Counted from the stretch's first letter, positions 22,774 to 33,641 are shown. The stretch: 64,000 nucleotides of DNA from Polytrichum commune (GCA_950295325.1 OX485803.1:43167554-43231553), one strand, 5' to 3'. Program-made: numbers and translations. The notes: generated from the letters alone by a model not told the origin.

Positions 22774-23986
22774 TTGTTCATGTTGATGTTCAACTTCCAT
22801 TTGTCACTAAAATCACAACTTGCCATGTACATACATACAACAAATTTTGTGGAAATTATATGAAATTGAGATACACGGCAACCATGTCAGGGTCCAGTCA
22901 AACCTCCTATAGGTTCATAGTTTGTCCATTTGTCACTACATGTGAATAAATTATATGTTTGCACAATCTTATAGCTATCGTCACATTACTTAGCATCCAA
23001 CTCTTGTTTTGTGGACCCTCAAAATATAACAGTGGGATGCTTGAAAGTTGCACATGGATACTCAAATTTAAACTAAGCTCCCATCATCCCATTGTTACAT
23101 TCTAAGGGCCCCCGTCGCTAACCAATGTTTTGATTAACCACCAAAATTATATGAAAAATACATTTGCAGAATACGTGGGTTGGATACTACAGTGCTTTTA
23201 AAACAAAACTTAGGAAAAACAACTCAATATTTCTTTCTACATCAACTATTGTGGTAACTTCTAATCATGTATTCATGCCACTGTCCGGGGAGAACCAACA
23301 GTTAGTTTTTTTTTGGCACAAATTGAAAATTCAATTGCAAAGAGAACCCAAAGTACAACCAACCCAGCTGAATAGAACCGGTAGTTAGTTACAGATGAAC
23401 CGATTGAGTTTGAAAAATAACCGGTTGATGTTCGAGACTTCAAGAGAATTACTGATCATTTTAGAAGAATCTATAAAGAATATATCTCAAATAAATGAAG
23501 CAAAACCGGAAAATGGCAACATGTAACCGGTTGGATTTAGAATCACTAGGATCTTGACCAACTATGTCCAAAAACTTCCCGGGCACTGATTCAGGCTATT
23601 AAGCTTAGTTAGGGCAGGGCTATGGTGCCCTAAACATGCAGAAATTACTTTGAAACGGGCCGATGATATATTAGGAAGCAGGAGGAGGTTCTAGGAAGCA
23701 ACAAAGGTTTGGGGGAGAGTCTCAAAACTTGATTTTCTATGGACTAGTTGAACCCTATGTTGTCCATAAGTGCATTCAAGTGAACTTGGACCTTTTCTTA
23801 CCATTCTTGATGTTGAGGGCAATTAAACTCACTATCACCAACCTATTTTGTGATCACCCACCTATATGTGAAAACCAACTTCATTTCAAGATATGGAATA
23901 AGAATTTTCTTTGTTTCAACAAAATATAAGAAGTCGTAAAATTGAACTTCACAAGTTGGGATAAGTAGTGAAAAATCTTGTTGAGA
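22768..23986. other. Gene-free DNA
   Basis: Nothing recognised beyond short random open frames. Confidence 0.45.
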
Positions 23987-24006
23987 AAGAGAGAGAGAGA
24001 GAGAGA
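23987..24006 (+). repeat. (GA)n microsatellite
   Basis: A short GA run about 40 bases upstream of the 5S-like sequence. Confidence 0.95.
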
Positions 24007-24043
24007 TTTTAAATTTGGAGTTCATGTGTCTATACTTAAGAAG

Positions 24044-24162
24044 GGGTGGCATAACCCAAGGCCCTAACCCGAATCCTATGGGAACTCTGAGGTTCAACTA
24101 CCTAGGGCTAGAATTGTACTTGGGTGGGTGACCTTTCTAGCACTTAATATCCAATGCACCCT
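24044..24162 (+). pseudogene. Full-length 5S rRNA-like sequence (decayed 5S gene or 5S-derived SINE head)
   Basis: The 119-base segment follows plant 5S rRNA from end to end with many substitutions. It starts gggtggcataaccc (5S start). It continues cccgaatcctatgggaact and ctgaggtt, corresponding to the CCGGATCCCATCAGAACTCC and GAAGTTAAG regions. Next comes acttgggtgggtgacct, the internal control region box C with GATGGGTGACC. It ends ccaatgcaccct, corresponding to the 5S 3' end. The length matches 5S (about 120). Divergence is too high for a working ribosomal RNA, so a pseudogene or a 5S-derived SINE is likely. The recognition is from memory of the 5S consensus. Confidence 0.6.
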
Positions 24163-25990
24163 ACCATCTATGGCCTACCCAATCATAGTGTGGGCATAAG
24201 GATGAACCAGATATTTTCAATCAATCATGTGGGAACCCAAGGGCTTGTCCTTGAGAAAGATAGATGGTTCATCATTAGTATGCTTACTAATATCTTAGCA
24301 TGGTTATGTTCAATAGTGTTATGAGGTATATCCATGTGTTACATAATGGTTTACAAGTTGACTAAAATGTGCAAAATTGACAGTTGACATTATTGTGCTC
24401 GACATTATATCTTCCTTTGCATACTAAAATGTCAAAACCGTCATCTCAAGTATCCGAATGTGCTACACTAAATGTCAAAATGTAAATTATTTTCAGCTTA
24501 AAAAGTTTTTTGGCACACATGACACTTCAAGACCTCTACTCATCTATTTTTAGTCAATTCCAAATAGTGTACGTGACACTAAATACCCTAAACAATGTAG
24601 TGAACTATTGTATTTAGTGCCATATCGTATTTTAAGTCACCATACTTAGTACTTATGTGATGACAAATCTTAAGAATATGTTTATAGAATTTACCATCAT
24701 CAATGATTGAAATGTGAATGAAATCTAGCATGCAAGTTATGGAAACAAAGTTTGGTAAACTCTACATCCTACCAATCTCGTAATGAAACCCCTAGTGTCA
24801 AGGGTGATGGATATTTTCATGCAAATCCACTCACTACATGACATTCATGGCAACATTGTAAATTGTCATGCCCTCAAAGTTTATTTTAATAAGTAATGAC
24901 AATTTCTAGTGTTGCTAACACTAGACATGCAACCTTGCTCCCCAACCTCTAATTACAAAATAAAACCAATCCCACACCTAGTCCGCCAATTCTTGCTAAT
25001 GAGTTCCCACACACTAGTTGTTGGTTGGGCGCACCTTCATCGTGCCTATGTAAAGACATTTGTCACGCACTCCCATGCCGGTTTTGGCATCATATTTCTA
25101 TCAATAGGTGGCCTAAATACCAATTAGGGCATGTTGTTAGTGAAGCAAGGCCTTGTATTCGCACCACAACTCCCTCTCACCGTTACCAACCCACCCTAAA
25201 AAATTATACTCTTAGCCCACCCAACCATATTCCAAAACCTTGGCCACCAACCTCTAATTACAAATTAAAACTAGTCCCACACCATGGTCCATCATTTCTT
25301 GCCAATTGGTTCACACGTACACATTGAAACAATGAAAAGCAAAGTTCTTAGAAGTATCCTCGAAGCAAATACTAGTCATCAAAACCCTATCCATGAAGCT
25401 CCAACGAGGAATCGGGGGAATCCTAAGGGGTGCTAAAGACTCCTCGAAGTAGTACAAAGAGATGCCTCTCCGGAAAAACTAGTTCTTCATGTTCTTCTCC
25501 TCCTCGAGCTCTCAAAGCATATTCTCATGGGGAACATGTTACATTGTGCTCATGCCCTTGTATTCCGCCGTATATTCCATTATAATATATGGAGGGTTTT
25601 GGTCGACTGACCAAAACAACAAACTAAATACCGTAAGAGGTGTAGTGGGATTCAATTAGGATGATTTAACCCTCAACTTATTGAGGATTGTTTTTTTCAC
25701 TAGAGTCCCTTCATCCACGATGGACGAGTTTACATAGTAACCACAACCCTAAAACCATTAATTGGAGTGCAATCCAAATTCAACGTAACGTATTTCAAAG
25801 TACTTACCGAGGTTCGCTTCAATAACACGGAGTGTACGGTGAGAGGTTGTTAGCCCTAGCCATTTCCGGCAAACAACCCTATCATGCTTCATAGTATTCC
25901 CGGCTTACTTGCTCAACAAGTGTTGGCTCACACGTGGGATCCAAGCAACAAACATCGTCAATATTGTAAACATAATATTATATGAACAAG
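24163..25990. other. Gene-free DNA
   Basis: No gene is recognised. A short duplication is visible: the words cctctaattacaaa and cccacac at about 24946 recur at about 25249. Confidence 0.45.
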
Positions 25991-25994
25991 ATAG

Positions 25995-26135
25995 ATAGAT
26001 ATGAACTCTGGCCTTCTTTCGAGGCCGGCGTGAATAGAGTGTCTGTTTGTCCTGACAATGAGCCAGTGCCCACAGGACAAAGGGCCATTGGTGCAAGACT
26101 ACTCTCCCCTTTCGGGAATAGACACTTTAGTAACC
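25995..26135. repeat. Dispersed repeat R, copy 1
   Basis: The block gccggcgtgaatagagtgtc ... actactctcccctttcg ... agacacttta recurs at about 32125-32250, and partly in inverse orientation at about 51003-51050. It is non-coding and its function is unknown. Confidence 0.65.
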
Positions 26136-26221
26136 ATGGATAAGTACTAGTAACATTAGTAGCATTGATTGGTTAGATATCATGTGGGTTTAAATTGGTA
26201 TTTGTTTTTGTTGGTGGTCAC

Positions 26222-26296
26222 CAAGTCATGGTTCCAAGGTTGGTTGGAGCATTTGTGTTACAATTATACGGTCCAGGTTCGATTCCCGTTGAGTCC
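26222..26296 (+). repeat. tRNA-like sequence with Pol III boxes (SINE head or decayed tRNA)
   Basis: An A-box-like TGGTTGGAGC (26241-26250) is followed about 26 bases later by a perfect B-box GGTTCGATTCC (26276-26286), the spacing found in tRNA genes. I cannot fold a complete acceptor stem, so an active tRNA is unlikely. The flanks carry an inverted word pair: ccaagtcatg at 26221, and catgacttgg near 26320. Confidence 0.45.
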
Positions 26297-27529
26297 ATTT
26301 GAGCGTTATTGTGATATACATGACTTGGTACTGCTAGTGACTTTATCATAGGCAGGAAAGTTTGTTACATACCAGCCGGCCATGTCCCCTCTTCCTGAGA
26401 CAAGTGTTTACTTTGAGCTAGTCAGAAGATATAAATAAAAGTGGTTTTCACCATGACCCTCCTTTTCTTGTTAGTTTTGTTTTGATTTAGCAATCTATAG
26501 GTAATGGTTGGTTATTTTCTATTTTCCTTTTATGTAGAATAATTGATCCGGCATGTTGTATGGCGATGGTGTTTATTTCCTTGAATGTGTGTTTAATGAT
26601 GGTTTCTGGTAGTTTGAATGTTGTTTCGAGAAGTTTCATTGATGGAGCGTGCGTTGTGCCTCTAGCTCCTGCTGTGATGACTATGAGTGGATCGACTTTC
26701 CATCCTAGGTTAGTTATGTTATTTAAAAGTGGTTGGTACTTCTCTATTTTATTTTCGATTGTTTCTTATGGGAACCTATCGTTACAGTATGTAAATTCAA
26801 TCAATTGTATTGTGAGGTTGTCTGATGGGTTTGATGGTGGTTCATTTTTGTATGGGAGTCCTTTTATGCAGAGAATGTCTGGTTTGAATCTTGCGTTGCA
26901 ATGACATCTTTGTTGTTCGCATGTGCATGCTAGCAACCATGAGGATACTGTGTTTTCTTGGGGGTTGTTGTTAAATGTTCCACGTTCACGAGAGTGTAGC
27001 ATCTAGATTTTTGTGATGACATGATTAATTTTCTTAGTTCCCATATTGTTTTATTATGTCTTTTGACTCTGATGGCGTGTATGTGATGGTGGGTGCATTT
27101 TAGAAGTACACGTAGCCATGTGTTTGCATCTACAAAGTTACAAATAGAGCATGTGATTGAGGGGAATCTTTATCTTCCAAAGAATAGTTGTTTTCTTGCA
27201 TTACCCATGTATTGACATGTTCCGAATTTTAATATGTTTGTTTTTTGTGCATCTGTAATTATAGGGTTGGACCAGAATGCATTGGATAGTTCATTATCGA
27301 TATTTGGGTTCATAGTCCATTTGTTGATGTTGGGGAATTGGTTTGTCATTATTTCAAGGTTATTTTCTTGGTCGTATTTGGTTATATATGTTTGGAGACA
27401 TCTGACAGGACCTTTGTCTAGCCTTTTTATAGGTCCTGGCCATATATCTTTTTGGAAGTAGAATGGTGTGGTATGTGCAAATTCATATGATTTTGTAGCA
27501 ACGGAGTATTTTTTTCGGGCTCCTATTTT

Positions 27530-27981
27530 TGCAAGTTTATCCGCTTGTTCGTTGCCTTCAATGTTGATATGTGCTTTGACTTTGTAGAATGTGGTGGGTT
27601 GGGTACGGGTTTTTAGCACTTCTACCATGTCTGTTAGTATGGTTTTGTCTGCGTGATTGTGATGCATGGTTGGGTGCTTAATGTGTGTGTTCAGGTTATA
27701 TAGGCAATTGAGGCAATCTGTGAATATATGTGCAGGTTCGTCTGGATATTTAGTAGAGATTAGTTTAAGTGTTTTATGGATAGCCATTAGTTTTGCTCGG
27801 AAGCTCGTCTGTAAACCTGGTAGTCTTTTTGAAATTTGCATGTCTGCCTTAGTTGAGTTGTATATTCCATAACCGGTTTTTTTTTTCCCCAATGTCCATT
27901 CGTAGTTTGAACGGGAGGTATGAAGGATCCATCAGTGTAGTAGCTGTGTTGCGGTTGGAATTTTAGTGTGGTGTTTATCAC
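27530..27981 (-). pseudogene. RNase H domain of the retroelement relic
   Basis: Motifs in order are YYTDGSFIPP (first catalytic Asp, about 27934), AKLMAIH (about 27793), HIFTDCLNC (third acidic residue, about 27718) and KVKAHINIEGNEQADKLAK (last Asp, about 27541). The second catalytic residue, Glu in the usual AELMA, is Lys here. A frameshift separates the TDGS frame from the rest. The domain would degrade the RNA strand of RNA/DNA hybrids in the live element; here it is inactive. Confidence 0.85.
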
Positions 27982-28109
27982 AAAGTTTGGTAGTGGTCGT
28001 GTGCTTGATGTGGTCGAGTAGACGGTGGACGGGTATATGGTTTTGGACCATTTTTGTTTTTATTGACCGGTGTGTTGTGTGGGGTGAATGGGGCAGTTTG
28101 TATATGATA

Positions 28110-28805
28110 TTATGGAATTTGTAGGTTTTCAATTGCTACTTTTATTGTGTTTATTTGATATGGTGTGCCAATATTGTGGTTTTGATGATGGATACAAAGG
28201 ATTTGTATTGCAAGTGGTTCTATTTTTGGCTTATGTAGTTCTTGTGGGATTGTTGGTTCTTCATATGTGATTGTATCTGCAGCGAAGTGGGTGATGACGT
28301 GTGTATCTGGGAATGGTCCGGTATGTGGGGAGAAGTCTTGGTACCAATTTATGTTTGGTATCACTACTATGGTGATGTTATTTGGGTCTTCTTTGGCTGC
28401 CAGTCTCAACCAGTGAATTGTTTGTTGAGCTACTTATTCGTTGTGTGGGTGAGCATATCCTATGCCTTTCCATTTGTATTGGAAGGCAATACCAAGTGAT
28501 CCAAAGACTTTGTCTCTTGCAAAGGGGGAGTAAAATTCTAAGATATGTGTGGAGCATGTTACTAGTGAGAAAAAATATAAGTGGGATATTTTAAAGGTGG
28601 TGGTGATGGAGTCAAATATGTTTGTGGATAGAGTATGTTGTGTTGTTTTTAGTGGGTCTTTTCTGGGGGCTTTATGTTTGTATTTTTGATAAAGCCATAT
28701 AACTTCATTTTCAAATGATTGTGTTTGTGTTTGTGGTACTAAGCCATGTGAGCTATAACTTGTTTTGTTGTATTGTTGCCATAGCCATTTTAGTCTGGTA
28801 GTCAA
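28110..28805 (-). pseudogene. PCIF1-like adenine-N6 methyltransferase-like block of the retroelement relic
   Basis: The frame shows NIFDSITTTFKIS, then FFSLVTCSTHILEFYSPF, then RDKVFGSLG, then KGIGYAHPHNE. After one in-frame stop (28434-28436) it continues VAQQTIHWLRLAAKEDPNN and ITIVVIPNINW, then PFPDTHVITHF. The order and spacing match the catalytic region of PCIF1/CAPAM-type m6A methyltransferases: the IF..I...F.I strand, the SP-C-YS.F segment, FGS.G, the NPPF catalytic loop, the following helix and the FIVFIPEW strand. Here AHPH stands at the NPPF position. The assignment is my alignment by eye and not a database result. A catalytically altered or co-opted domain is possible. Confidence 0.55.
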
Positions 28806-29084
28806 TATAGTGGTGAGGTGTTTACCGGTGTCCTCATATAAGTGAGCTTGTTCATTATTTATTTGTATAATATCTTTATTGGTAATAATGTCTTTTTATG
28901 GGTTACATTTTTTTTATGAATATGTGTGTGAGTGGGATCGTTGTGGGTGGGGGGATGAATCTTGAGTCTTTGTTTTGTTCAGGGGAGAAGTACGTGTTGG
29001 TGATATGTTTATAGTGTTCGTGTTGTGATTTTGTGTAGTATATTGTTAATAGTGTAATGTTGTGTTCTATAACTGTTGGGTGGT

Positions 29085-29245
29085 TGAGAATGAAGATTTC
29101 TCGTTGTGGCATCCATTTGTTATAAGTGTCGTTGTTTTCGAGTGTCCATTGGTATAAGTATGTGTTGTATTTTTTTGTTATTTTGTATTTATCTTTTGAG
29201 ACATTTGTTTTGTAGTCTAGTATTATATTGATGGGAAATTTGTAT
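29085..29245 (-). pseudogene. Chromo-like domain of the retroelement relic
   Basis: The stretch INIILDYKTN, then YLYQWTLENNDTYNKWMPQ and REIF follows the chromodomain pattern: a beta strand with hydrophobics, YLV.W, a Trp-containing turn T.EWLP, and a C-terminal helix start. In retroelements such domains direct integration to particular chromatin. The call is by pattern only. Confidence 0.45.
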
Positions 29246-29995
29246 GGGTGGTTAATAATGTTTGGGGGTGGGTTTGGGTGGTGTGGTTGTTGTGGGGCTG
29301 GGGGTTGAGGTGGATTGTTTGGTGTTCTTGGTATTAGGTCTTGGTTGTCTGAAATGTACCTTGCTTTAAGCGTTCGGGCTGGTGGATGTTGCATGCATGG
29401 GTTTGGGCAGTTTGGTGTGCAATTTGGGTAACAAAACAATTGTTCTGCTATGTTTAATGCATTTTTTTTAGTTTGGTTGGTGTTTTGTAATATATTTTGA
29501 AGTTATTGGGTGTCATAAGGTTTGTTCCGTTGGGGAGGGTGATGTGTTTTATTGTGTATATGTTGTGTATTAGTAGTGTGTGTAATAGTGTGAGTGATAG
29601 TTCGGGGTTGAGATGTGGTAGTTCGATTGTAGCTTGTGCTCGCCATTCTCGCCTCAATTTTGTCATATGGAGTTGGAAATTTTTGTTAGTACTTTTGAGG
29701 TGGATTCCTCCAGCTACTTTTAAGAGAAATAGTGTTTGTGTGGTTGGTGACCGGATGCAGTCATTTTGTTTTATTCGTGGGATTTCTTCCGCTCCTCCGT
29801 ATTTAGCTAATATGTGATATATGAGTCCTTTGTATATTATACCTAATCTCCCATGATCATTTAGTGCGTTTCTGAGTTGTTCACCAATGCATCGTAGATA
29901 TGCGTTTTTCAATGAAAATGCTTCAAGTCCAAATAGTTCATGTGGTAGTTGGGATATTACATTTGTTGTGCATTTTGGTAGTCCACATATTACTT

Positions 29996-30198
29996 TGTAG
30001 GAAGGAATCCATGTAGGAATGTCATGTAGGAAGGAATCCATGTAGACTCTACATCCATCTTGCATGCACATACATACTCCATCGGTTTCAAAAACGTAGT
30101 GTGAAGCAACAAACTTGGACCGGCTCCGCCTTTTCCACCAATGAGAGTGCTTGAAGTGTACTAGTCACGGGCTCTCAGTCTCGTGTGTGAAGTGGCCC
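29996..30198. mobile_element. Fragment of TIR element B, inverse orientation
   Basis: It ends CTCGTGTGTGAAGTGGCCC followed by TAA (30199-30201). It mirrors the first 200 bp of the copy at 36689. Its other half is missing: at 29995 it joins the truncated retroelement. Confidence 0.8.
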
Positions 30199-30287
30199 TA
30201 AGTGTCAGTTAACTATGTGTTCATTATATGAATATACAAAACATATAGTGGGGTTGGTCACCGAGTGGGCTTGAATGACAAAAGTAA

Positions 30288-30754
30288 GGGCCGCTTCACA
30301 CTATGGCCATCCAAGTCAAGAGGCCGTGGGATTGAGTGGCCAAACTTTGTTGAGAGTCCAAAGAAGTGGGCTGAAAATAGCCAATAAAAATATAGGAAGT
30401 GGAGCCTTCGGCCGGGCATAGTGTGGAGCCTCCAAAGGCCAAGCTCCAAAGTCCAAACCTTTGGTCACGAACTCCCACGGCCTCTCGACTCATACGGCCA
30501 TAGTGTGAAGCCTCCAAGGGCCAAGCCCAAAGTCCAAACCCAAAGGTGCAGCCCACTTTATTCCTTGCTCAAAATAACCCCTCCAATCTAACAACCAAGA
30601 TCTAATTAATGAACGATTTTTCAATGAAAAAAAACGACAGCCTTTGGACTTTGGCCATAGTGTGAAGGATCGAGAGACCGAACTCTTGATTTCTTGCAAT
30701 TTGTTGGTGGAAATCGATGGCCTCTCGACCTTCGGCCATAGTGTGAAGCGCCCC
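30288..30754. mobile_element. TIR element D with repeated internal copies of its terminus
   Basis: The left end GGGCCGCTTCACACTATGGC and right end GGCCATAGTGTGAAGCGCCCC are inverse, with TAA on both sides (30285-30287, 30755-30757). The word catagtgtg(a/g)ag recurs inside at about 30417, 30500 and 30657, giving units of roughly 80-150 bp. It is non-coding. Confidence 0.8.
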
Positions 30755-31065
30755 TAAGTTAACATGATTTGACAAATGTGGAGGTTCAAGGGTGGGGAGG
30801 GGGGCCAGTTTAATGCAGAGTGTTAGGGTTAAAATAATGAACAAGTGGCAGCAAATTGCAAGCAAGAAATACAAGTCTAATCCTGTGCCTCCTATAATAT
30901 GGAGGCATGGTAGTAGTACTAGTACAGTACTACTGCTGAGGCTCGGTGTCATAGTTTTTGTTTTTTAAGTGTAAACCAATAAATAAGATAGTGGTAACAT
31001 GTGACTTAGAAGATGATGGTGTTGAAGTGGCAGTCTGTGATGCTACTGCAAGTTGGTACGACTAA

Positions 31066-31633
31066 GGGCCACTTCACACGTGAGCCAAGAGCCGTGACCT
31101 TGTAATGGTGAGGACCCTTGACTCTCGGCCAAAGGCCAAAGGCCGTACCATGGGTGTTGGGAAAGCCATTTTATGTAGTCACGGGCCCTCAAGCATAGTG
31201 TGGAGTGAGGATGGACCATGTTGTGGGACCATTGCATAGTTTGTTGGTGGAAAAAAGAGGGGAGGATTTGGTTTAATATAATATGTCTCAAGCTCTATCA
31301 ATTTTAGAGAATTACTTGTTGGTGTTTTGTATGTCTTGGTATTTGTTCTAGAATCTGCCCTACAATCTGTCATGAAATTTGTCATGTTGGAAAAAATGTT
31401 TTTAAAAAGTCATGGTCTCCTGGAATTTGCGTTACGTCCACCTCTTGGAAACCTTATCCATAGTCCGCCATGTAGCACTCCATGTAGACTTTTTATCTGT
31501 GAAGTCTGCTTTGGACCTTTGGGTCTTCACCTTCGTGTGTGAAGTGAAATTGGACGGTCTCCGCCCTTTCGGCCAATGAGAGCTCTTAGGTTGCAATTGT
31601 CACGGGCCTTCAGTCTTGTGTGTGAAGTGGCCC
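31066..31633. mobile_element. TIR element B family, inverse orientation, complete
   Basis: The ends are GGGCCACTTCACACGTGAGC and TTGTGTGTGAAGTGGCCC. The flanks read TAA on the left and TTA on the right, so one side has changed. The interior is related to element B but extensively diverged. Confidence 0.75.
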
Positions 31634-31949
31634 TTATTACAAACTTCACTATAATTTGCAAATGGAGCGAGCATGCGCTTAATTTCCCATGTCAATCCAA
31701 CACATGACTTCTTATTGATGGGCATTGGATGCTTATCTGCCCTTTCTTTCTTTCCCTGCTACTACACAAAATATAATATCTAGTGTCACCAACTCCAATT
31801 GTCTTGCTCAATACTAATTGTAAACTGCAATGTAGTGTCGCCAACACTAAATGTTAACCCAACATTATTTGTTATTTCTTGTAAATTTTTTTGGGGGATT
31901 GTAGATTTACAATGTTGCCATTACCGTCACTTACCAGGTGATTTTTCAT

Positions 31950-32095
31950 CCAAGTTTCAATCATCCATGACAATATTTTCTCACAAGTGATTGACAAGGT
32001 AAGGATTTGGTGAATGGGTGAACTCAATCATCATCCATGATAGTATTTACTCACTCATTCATAAGAAGTGTCATCCAAAAAAGTTACCATAGTGA
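31950..32095 (-). repeat. Dispersed repeat, copy 2 (partner at 12249-12345)
   Basis: The reverse complement starts gtcactatggtaac and continues ttggatgacac, matching 12249-12345. An internal duplication of tcatccatga is also present. Confidence 0.6.
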
Positions 32096-32119
32096 CATTA
32101 AAGACCAAAGAAGAAGAAG

Positions 32120-32255
32120 AAGAAGAGAAACTCCGGTCATGCCGGCGTGAATAAAGTGTCCGTTCGTAATGCCAATGAACCCGATGGCCACTGGACAAGG
32201 GGACACTGGGACAATACTACTCTCCCCTTTCGAGGATGGACACTATAGTGACACA
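32120..32255. repeat. Dispersed repeat R, copy 2
   Basis: It shares gccggcgtgaataaagtgtc and actactctcccctttcg with 25995-26135. It is preceded by a GAA-rich tract at 32106-32127. Confidence 0.65.
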
Positions 32256-32289
32256 CTATACTAGTTCCTAGCTAGCCACTAGTGCCTTG

Positions 32290-32475
32290 AAGATACCGGA
32301 CATGGTATCCCCCCAAAGGGCTTTGAGGTACCCATACAACAAGGTCCAAGGACCCCCCACCATAGTTGGGTGGACTAAGGTGGTGAGCACCACGCCGGCA
32401 TGGGGAATAGAACCCACAACCTCCTCATTGGGGGCCATGAGCCTAACCACCAAGCCAAGGCCCGTGGTGCCATTA
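32290..32475 (-). mobile_element. tRNA-derived SINE
   Basis: On the minus strand an A-box TGGCTTGGTGGTTAGG lies at about 32458-32443 and a B-box GGTTCTATTCC at about 32413-32403. The body runs on through a ccccatgccggcg segment to about 32290. The arrangement is that of a tRNA-derived SINE head plus a short unrelated body. No further copy was noticed in the window. Confidence 0.55.
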
Positions 32476-33429
32476 AAGACCATATGACAGTAGATGTCAT
32501 CTTTAGTGTAGTAGCAACTTTGCTACAGTGAAGTGAATTGATTTACACGCATATGTTGAAAATTTTGGATTTTTGTCGTCTAAGGTGCCACTTGCACTCA
32601 TTGTGGGTGAGAGGTGGCACCGCTTTACTGAGGTGATTGTCCTTATTGAGACTTGAGGCATGTTAGTTATGGATAGCTAAACATACATATACAAAATCAA
32701 TAACATGTTAGTCCGGATTTTAGTCGTGATAAAAATAAGAGCCCTTGGATGAGAGGCACGTCTTACACCAAGTGATATGCTTAGAATCACGCAAATAGAC
32801 TTTGTTCACAAAGATTAAAGTCTCGGGCTTCGAGATGAGAATACTTAAGGTCAGCGACCCAATCCTGACCACCAACCCATTTTTGAAGCTTGGGCCAGCC
32901 CATTTCTATGTAGCACAATATCAAACTCTAATCATTGTTGACATGTCATGATTGAAATCCAACTTAGCCAAATGTTAATGGCTCAGTTGACAACTAGGTT
33001 TAGATCGCAAGCGTATTTAGGTGCCACAATTATCAATTATGGGAATCAAGCGTTCTCAGTATTGTAACCAATCGGTGATTGGAAAGAAGTTAGCCTATAT
33101 CACAAGTATAGGTCAAAGAGAATATCCACTTAGAAACCTCATAATAAGTTGGTCATTACGAAAAAATATGAAAAAATAATGAATTGCTTCTTATTTTGAC
33201 TTTTTCTACACAATGATTTTTGTACTTTCCTCTAATCATACCTCAAGTGTAGATATCCTAAATTGCTTAACTACTAAGGAGTGGGTCGCTTACCATAGAC
33301 GTTGCAAAACCCAGGTTGCGTCCCCCAAGGCTTTCGTATACGTTTGATTCCTTTTATTGTTTCGAATAATGTTTGGTGAGCACTCGACATGGATGTTGTC
33401 GAAGAGAGGAAATCATCATATACGAGCGT
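32476..33429. other. Gene-free DNA
   Basis: Nothing recognised. Confidence 0.45.
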
Positions 33430-33609
33430 ACCTCTCATCCATCCAACTTTAAAACTTGACCCCTTATAGGTTTGTCGCCGATTCATCTCAAATGACCTTG
33501 AGCACATTAATTCAGGATTTATAGATGCTAATTATGGTGTCAAATCATTAGGAAAAAAAACCTTCATATGCATACTATTTCAGGCTTGTATGTTGGATGA
33601 ATGAGAGGT
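33430..33609. mobile_element. Short TIR element H, copy 2, with adjoining CT microsatellite
   Basis: The ends are ACCTCTCATCCATCCAAC and GTTGGATGAATGAGAGGT. The body aligns with 22517-22727. A CT run starts two bases after the right end (33611-33641), the same arrangement as in copy 1. Confidence 0.75.

Positions 33610-33610
<1 letters not shown>

Positions 33611-33641
<31 letters not shown>
33611..33641 (+). repeat. (CT)n microsatellite next to element H copy 2
   Basis: An uninterrupted CT run of about 31 bases. Confidence 0.97.

Larger units (their letters stand above)
26440..29995 (-). mobile_element. 5'-truncated retroelement relic with chromo-like, methyltransferase-like and RNase H blocks
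   Basis: On the minus strand a chain of overlapping broken frames reads as one long polyprotein. The order is an RT-distal segment (29995-29454, with CGLPKCTTNVISQLPHELFG), a linker rich in Pro/Asn, a chromo-like block (about 29245-29085), a PCIF1-like methyltransferase-like block (28805-28110), RNase H (about 27950-27530), a Cys/His cluster near 26880-26930 and a conserved tail (LIVITAGARG near 26660-26690). Several frameshifts and stops make it dead. The RT catalytic part is missing, as in 5'-truncated non-LTR copies. No LTR and no clear poly(A) tail are visible. The 5' truncation edge abuts a fragment of TIR element B. Confidence 0.7.

Noticed and set aside
26560-26904. Plus-strand 114-codon frame
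   Set aside because: It is the antisense of the retroelement's C-terminal region, which carries the recognisable LIVITAGARG motif on the minus strand.
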